NCBI GenBank assembly: GCA_016707425.1
Contig: JADJHU010000011.1
Coordinates: forward strand, 43,160 to 107,159
Direction of reading: 5' to 3'
DNA length: 64,000 nt
Origin: Gammaproteobacteria bacterium
GTDB lineage: Bacteria; Pseudomonadota; Gammaproteobacteria; Steroidobacterales; Steroidobacteraceae
The notes below the pieces were generated by a model. It was not told the DNA's origin. It saw only the letters and a program-made list of their open reading frames with translations, and made no database searches. Below, in pieces: positions 60,487 through 64,000 of the stretch (the first letter of the stretch is position 1; every line of letters starts with the position of its first letter). The position numbers and the translations under genes are program-made.

Positions 60487-61352
60487 GCCGTGCTGAAGAC
60501 ACGGCCCTCGAAGTGCTCGTCGTCGAGGACGACCGGAGCCTCGCCGAGCTCCTGAGCGAGCGGCTCGCACGGGAAGGCTTCCGCGTGCGCCGCGCCGCGA
60601 CTGCCGCCGAAGCCGAACGCGCGCTCCAGGCGCAGCCCTGCGACGTCGTGCTGCTCGATGTCGGACTGCCGGATGCCTCGGGCTTCGAGGTCGCGCCACG
60701 CCTGCGTCAGCTGCGACCCGAAGCGTCGCTGCTCTTCCTCACCGCCTATACGAGTCCCGAGGATCGCGTGCGGGGCCTCGAACTCGGCGCAGAAGATTAC
60801 ATCGCCAAACCCTTCCATATGCGCGAACTCCTGCTGCGCATCCGCAATGCCCACCGCCGCGCCGTGCGGCTCACGGATGCCGGCCGCGAGCGTCCGCCAC
60901 CCCTGAGGGTCGGGCGCGCGCGCGTCGATCTCGCGCGCTTCGAGCTCGAGGCCAGCGGCGAGCGCCGCACACTCACCCACAAGGAATGTGCGGTGCTCAG
61001 GCTCCTCATCGAACGGCGCGGCGAAGTCGTGAGCCGCGACGACATGCTCGACGCCGCATGGTCGCAGGACGAATTCCCGACACCGCGCACCGTGGACAAC
61101 TTCATCCTGCGCCTGCGCAGGCTCATCGAGCCGGACCCCGACCATCCGCGGGCCATCCAGAGTGTGCGTGGTGTGGGCTACCGACTCGCGCCCGAGAAGG
61201 GGAGAGATCATGAGCGCTTCCACGCTGCGCGCCGCTCTGGAGCGGCGCAATGCCGGTCGTCCACCCGTGTGGTTCATGCGTCAGGCTGGGCGCTACCACT
61301 CGCACTACCAGCAGCTGAAGGCTCGTCACAGCTTCCTCGAGCTCTGCCGTGA
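60483..61352 (+). CDS. OmpR-family response regulator of the haem operon
   Basis: A receiver domain (VLVVEDDRSLAELLSERL, phospho-Asp59 in VVLLDVGLPDASG, LTAYTSPEDR, GAEDYIAKPFHMREL) is followed by an OmpR/PhoB winged helix (LTHKECAVLRLLIERRGEVV, DEFPTPRTVDNFILRLRRL, IQSVRGVGYRLAPE). The natural end is about residue 241. The literal frame instead continues to 61352 through the hemE start. If the G4 run near 61198-61202 is G5, the protein ends GYRLAPEKGERS with its TGA overlapping the hemE ATG as ATGA (61210-61213). That is the likelier end. GTG 60483 overlaps the kinase stop. Confidence 0.9.
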   Translation: MSRAEDTALEVLVVEDDRSLAELLSERLAREGFRVRRAATAAEAERALQAQPCDVVLLDVGLPDASGFEVAPRLRQLRPEASLLFLTAYTSPEDRVRGLELGAEDYIAKPFHMRELLLRIRNAHRRAVRLTDAGRERPPPLRVGRARVDLARFELEASGERRTLTHKECAVLRLLIERRGEVVSRDDMLDAAWSQDEFPTPRTVDNFILRLRRLIEPDPDHPRAIQSVRGVGYRLAPEKGRDHERFHAARRSGAAQCRSSTRVVHASGWALPLALPAAEGSSQLPRALP

Positions 61353-62256
61353 CCCCGGACTCGCTGCCGAGGTCGCACTCGGGCCCGTGGAGGACTTCGG
61401 TTTCGATGCGGCAATCCTGTTCTCCGACCTGCTCTTTCCGCTCGAAGCCATGGGCATGCCGCTCGACTATGTACCCGGGCCGAAGCTCGGCTGGCACCTG
61501 CGCAGTCGCCACGATGTCACGCGGCTCGCCAGCGACTCCCGCTGCATCGAGGCGCTGGACTTCCAGGCCGAGGCCCTGCGCGTGACGCGCGCGCGCCTCG
61601 CGCCCGAGAAGGGCCTGCTCGGTTTCGCGGTAGGTCCGCTGACGCTGTTCTTCTACGCGACCTCGGGCTCTCATCATGGCGAGCTCACCGCCGCGCACGC
61701 GGGCCTGGCCGATGGCACCTTCGAGGCCTTCTGCGCCCGGCTGACGCCCCTTCTTTCTGCGAATATCGTCGCGCAGGCACGAGCCGGCGCCGACGTCGTC
61801 GCGCTGCTCGACACCTGCGCCGGAGAGGTTTCGCCCCGGGTCTTCGGCACGCAGGTGGTGCCGGCTCTCGAGCGGCTGCTCACCGCCTGCCACGGGCTCG
61901 GGCTCGAGCAGCCGCTGCTCTACTACTCCCGAGGCACATCGCCCGCGCACTGGGACCAGCTCGGAGGTCTCGGCTTCGCCGGACTCGGCATCGACTGGCG
62001 CCACCGCCTGAGCGACGTGCTGCCACGCTACGGCACCGACTGGGCGATCCAGGGCAACTTCGACCCCCACCTCCTCCTCGAACAGGATCCCGCGATCCTC
62101 GAACCCAGGCTGCACGAGTTCTTTGCCGACGCCGCGGCACTGCCCGGTGCCCTGCGGCGCGGCTGGATCTGCGGCCTGGGCCATGGCGTGCTCCCCGGCA
62201 CGCCCGAACGCAACGTGCGGCGCTTCCTCGCACTGCAGAAGGAATACTTCGCATGA
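61210..62256 (+). CDS. hemE: Uroporphyrinogen decarboxylase
   Basis: A 348-residue enzyme making coproporphyrinogen III. Motifs: PPVWFMRQAGRYHSHYQQLK (active-site Arg), AAILFSDLLFPLEAMGMPL, GLLGFAVGPLTLFFYATSG, YYSRGTSPAHWDQLGGLGFA, then DWAIQGNFDPHLLL and CGLGHGVLPGTPERNVRRFL. Length is normal. The ATG at 61210 gives MSASTLRAALERRNAGRPPV with the upstream GGAGAGA as ribosome-binding site. Its stop overlaps hemN as ATGA. Confidence 0.95.
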   Translation: MSASTLRAALERRNAGRPPVWFMRQAGRYHSHYQQLKARHSFLELCRDPGLAAEVALGPVEDFGFDAAILFSDLLFPLEAMGMPLDYVPGPKLGWHLRSRHDVTRLASDSRCIEALDFQAEALRVTRARLAPEKGLLGFAVGPLTLFFYATSGSHHGELTAAHAGLADGTFEAFCARLTPLLSANIVAQARAGADVVALLDTCAGEVSPRVFGTQVVPALERLLTACHGLGLEQPLLYYSRGTSPAHWDQLGGLGFAGLGIDWRHRLSDVLPRYGTDWAIQGNFDPHLLLEQDPAILEPRLHEFFADAAALPGALRRGWICGLGHGVLPGTPERNVRRFLALQKEYFA

Positions 62257-63617
62257 AACTGCCGTCTGCGGAGCTCATCCGTCGCTACGACGTCGCCGCA
62301 CCCCGCTACACCAGCTATCCGACCGTGCCCTGCTGGGACGCGCCCCCGGGCGAGGCACAGTGGCTCGAGCATCTGCGCCGCCAGCTTGCCGCCCGCGACT
62401 CGGTCGGTGCAGCGCTGTATGTGCACATCCCGTTCTGTCGGTCGCTCTGCACCTACTGCGGTTGCAACACCCGCATCACCCGCGATCGCTCGATTGCCAC
62501 CCGCTATGTCGGGACACTGCTCGAAGAGTGGCGGCTGTACCGCGAAGCGCTCGGTGCGGGTGCGGCCCATGTGGAACTGCATCTCGGAGGCGGCACTCCG
62601 ACCTTTCTCGCCCCCGAGGATCTCGAGCGGCTCTTCAGGGGCCTGGCCACCAGTGAGGCGGCGGGCGCGGAGATCCGCCGCTCGATCGAAGTCGACCCGC
62701 GCGTCACGACCCTCGAACACCTCGATGTGCTCGCGCGCGCGGGCTTCACGCGCCTGAGCCTCGGCGTGCAGGACTTCGACCCCCGCGTGCAGGACATCGT
62801 GAATCGAGTGCAGAGCGAGGAGCAGGTCGCCGCCGTCACGGAGGCGGCGCGCGCACGCGGCTTCACCAGCGTCAATTTCGATCTCATCTACGGACTGCCG
62901 CTGCAGACCCCCGACAGCGTCCGCGCCACCATGTCCGCCGTCGCACGGCTCCGCCCCGACCGGATCGCACTCTATGCCTACGCACATGTGCCCTGGATCC
63001 GGCCTGCTCAGCGCCGCTTCACCGAGGCCGACCTGCCGGTGGGCGAGGACAAGCGCCGGCTGTACGAGCTCGGCCGTGAGCTGCTCGCCGCCCAGGGCTA
63101 CCGTGAGATCGGGCTCGATCACTTCGCCCTGCCGGATGACGAGCTCTGGCAGGCAACGGAGTCCGGCCGCCTGCATCGCAACTTCATGGGCTACACCGAA
63201 CGCCGCACGCTGCCACTGATCGGCCTCGGGGTCTCCGCCATCGGCGATGCCTGGAGCGCCTTCGCGCAGAACGAGAAAGTCATCGAGAAATACGAGGAGA
63301 AGGTGCTGCGTGGCGAGCTGCCGCTGCAGCGCGGGCATCTCCTGGATGCCGAGGACCTCGTGTTGCGCGGCCACATCCTGGAGCTCATGACACGCTTCCG
63401 TACGGTCTGGAACGAGCGGGCGCCGGAAGTGCCATTCCTCGCCTCGGTGCACGAGCGCCTGGCACCGCTCGAAGCGGACGGCCTGGTCGAGCTTGCGCCG
63501 GGAGAGTGCCGCGTGACGCTCCTCGGACGCGCCTTCCTGCGCAACGTGTGCATGGCCTTCGATGCGCGCCTCGCGCGCCTGACGAGCAACGCGCCGCTCT
63601 TCTCGCGCGCCGTCTGA
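62253..63617 (+). CDS. hemN: Oxygen-independent coproporphyrinogen III oxidase (radical SAM)
   Basis: A 454-residue radical SAM enzyme making protoporphyrinogen IX without oxygen. The iron-sulfur motif is at Cys62, Cys66 and Cys69 (HIPFCRSLCTYCGCN). RYTSYPTVPCWDAPPGEAQW and GGGTPTFLAPEDLERL are typical of true HemN, as are GVQDFDPRVQDIVNRVQ, VNFDLIYGLPLQTPDSV, AHVPWIRPAQRRF and LHRNFMGYTERRT. Ending the operon with the anaerobic enzyme suggests the pathway serves low-oxygen growth. Start ATG 62253 overlaps the hemE stop. Confidence 0.95.
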   Translation: MKLPSAELIRRYDVAAPRYTSYPTVPCWDAPPGEAQWLEHLRRQLAARDSVGAALYVHIPFCRSLCTYCGCNTRITRDRSIATRYVGTLLEEWRLYREALGAGAAHVELHLGGGTPTFLAPEDLERLFRGLATSEAAGAEIRRSIEVDPRVTTLEHLDVLARAGFTRLSLGVQDFDPRVQDIVNRVQSEEQVAAVTEAARARGFTSVNFDLIYGLPLQTPDSVRATMSAVARLRPDRIALYAYAHVPWIRPAQRRFTEADLPVGEDKRRLYELGRELLAAQGYREIGLDHFALPDDELWQATESGRLHRNFMGYTERRTLPLIGLGVSAIGDAWSAFAQNEKVIEKYEEKVLRGELPLQRGHLLDAEDLVLRGHILELMTRFRTVWNERAPEVPFLASVHERLAPLEADGLVELAPGECRVTLLGRAFLRNVCMAFDARLARLTSNAPLFSRAV

Positions 63618-63703
63618 ATCCGTGCCGCGGCACGGCGTACGGAACCTTTCCGGCGCGTTGGCATTCGATGTACAGGATGGTCACGACGGAGCGGGACTGC
63701 CCC

Positions 63704-63868
63704 ATGACTGAGGATCACGCCACGAGAGTCCCCAGCGCGAGCGAGCGCGCGGCGCTGGAACGCGCCAGGATCGAGGAAGAACTGGACGAAGCGCTGGCCG
63801 CGAGCTTTCCGGCCAGCGACCCAGTTTCGCTCACGATCTCGGAGCCCGAAGAGGATCGAGAGGACTGA
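63704..63868 (+). CDS. Small acidic hypothetical protein, 54 residues
   Basis: A short protein MTEDHATRVPSASERAALER, then ARIEEELDEALAASFPASDP and an acidic end. The segment LDEALAASFPASDPVS recurs in many small bacterial proteins of unknown function. It lies 86 bases after hemN and may be a separate gene. The ATG at 63704 is preferred over upstream starts that add unrelated residues. Confidence 0.6.
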   Translation: MTEDHATRVPSASERAALERARIEEELDEALAASFPASDPVSLTISEPEEDRED

Positions 63869-63893
63869 CTTTCGTACGACGGCGCGACGTGGG

Positions 63894-64000
63894 TCAGCGG
63901 CTGGAAGAGGCCTGCTGAGTTGTGCCCAGCTTGTCGCCGAGTTTGTCCTCGAGCTTCTGCTGCAGCTTCTCCTGCTGCTCCTCGACCTTCTTCGCGACTT
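63894..64000 (-). CDS. 3' end of a minus-strand gene with a coiled-coil tail (AsmA-like?)
   Basis: Only the last 34 codons are in the window. They read VAKKVEEQQEKLQQKLEDKL, then GDKLGTTQQASSSR and stop at 63894. A Lys/Glu/Gln-rich coiled coil ending with GDKL is common at the C-terminus of AsmA-family outer-membrane biogenesis proteins, but too little is present to be sure. Confidence 0.45.
   Translation of the reverse strand, partial: VAKKVEEQQEKLQQKLEDKLGDKLGTTQQASSSR

Noticed and set aside
1..64000. CRISPR array, rRNA or tRNA genes
   Set aside because: No regularly spaced repeats and no rRNA- or tRNA-like segments were noticed in reading the window; a dedicated tRNA scan was not possible.

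Overview
The window is about 64 kb of high-GC DNA with densely packed genes on both strands. It looks like a gammaproteobacterial chromosome. The evidence is long-form PlsB, GreB, TtcA, LemA, an L,D-transpeptidase, and haem synthesis by the C5 route (HemA-like plus HemL). A type II DMSO-reductase-family dehydrogenase of the ethylbenzene/steroid C25 kind would fit a Steroidobacteraceae/Nevskiales-like aromatic or steroid degrader. That placement is an inference from gene content only. No rRNA, tRNA, CRISPR array or replication origin was seen.

Positions 1-9.7 kb (mostly minus strand) carry envelope genes: the 5' end of plsB, an alpha/beta hydrolase, a cNMP-patatin phospholipase, an isolated contractile-tail-sheath-like gene, a rhomboid protease, a LysM L,D-transpeptidase, and a lemA-TPM-TPM unit. 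Positions 9.7-16.8 kb carry greB, polyamine genes (homospermidine synthase, arginine decarboxylase), a glutathione transferase, a mercaptopyruvate-type sulfurtransferase, an RRM protein and a lipoprotein methyltransferase. Positions 16.8-29 kb hold a UvrD-like helicase, a NUDIX hydrolase, two uncharacterised genes, a P460-type cytochrome, a CpeT/ATP-grasp/zinc-peptidase operon, a phosphatase-ADP-ribosylglycohydrolase fusion, ttcA, and an M32 carboxypeptidase homologue lacking a zinc ligand. Positions 29-38 kb form a glycogen cluster (glgA, malQ, glgC, glgP) with two glycosyltransferases. Positions 38-41.7 kb hold a PadR-HAAS regulatory pair and an OmpA-like protein.

Positions 41.7-52.6 kb are accessory: a vapBC toxin-antitoxin pair bracketed by repeats of the OmpA gene end, an IS256-family element, a TonB-dependent receptor of lower GC, a gamma-beta-alpha type II molybdenum dehydrogenase operon with several frame breaks, and a divergent TetR regulator with a palindromic operator.

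After a diverging EF-G paralogue, positions 54.7-63.6 kb are one tightly overlapping haem operon. It encodes a short HemA-like protein, a HemC-HemD fusion, HemB, HemL, a histidine kinase, a response regulator, HemE and oxygen-independent HemN. Together these cover glutamyl-tRNA to protoporphyrinogen IX with a two-component system inside.

About ten genes or junctions show single-base frame breaks, nearly all in short G or C runs. This suggests homopolymer errors in the assembly rather than real decay, although they cluster at 50.0-50.95 kb.
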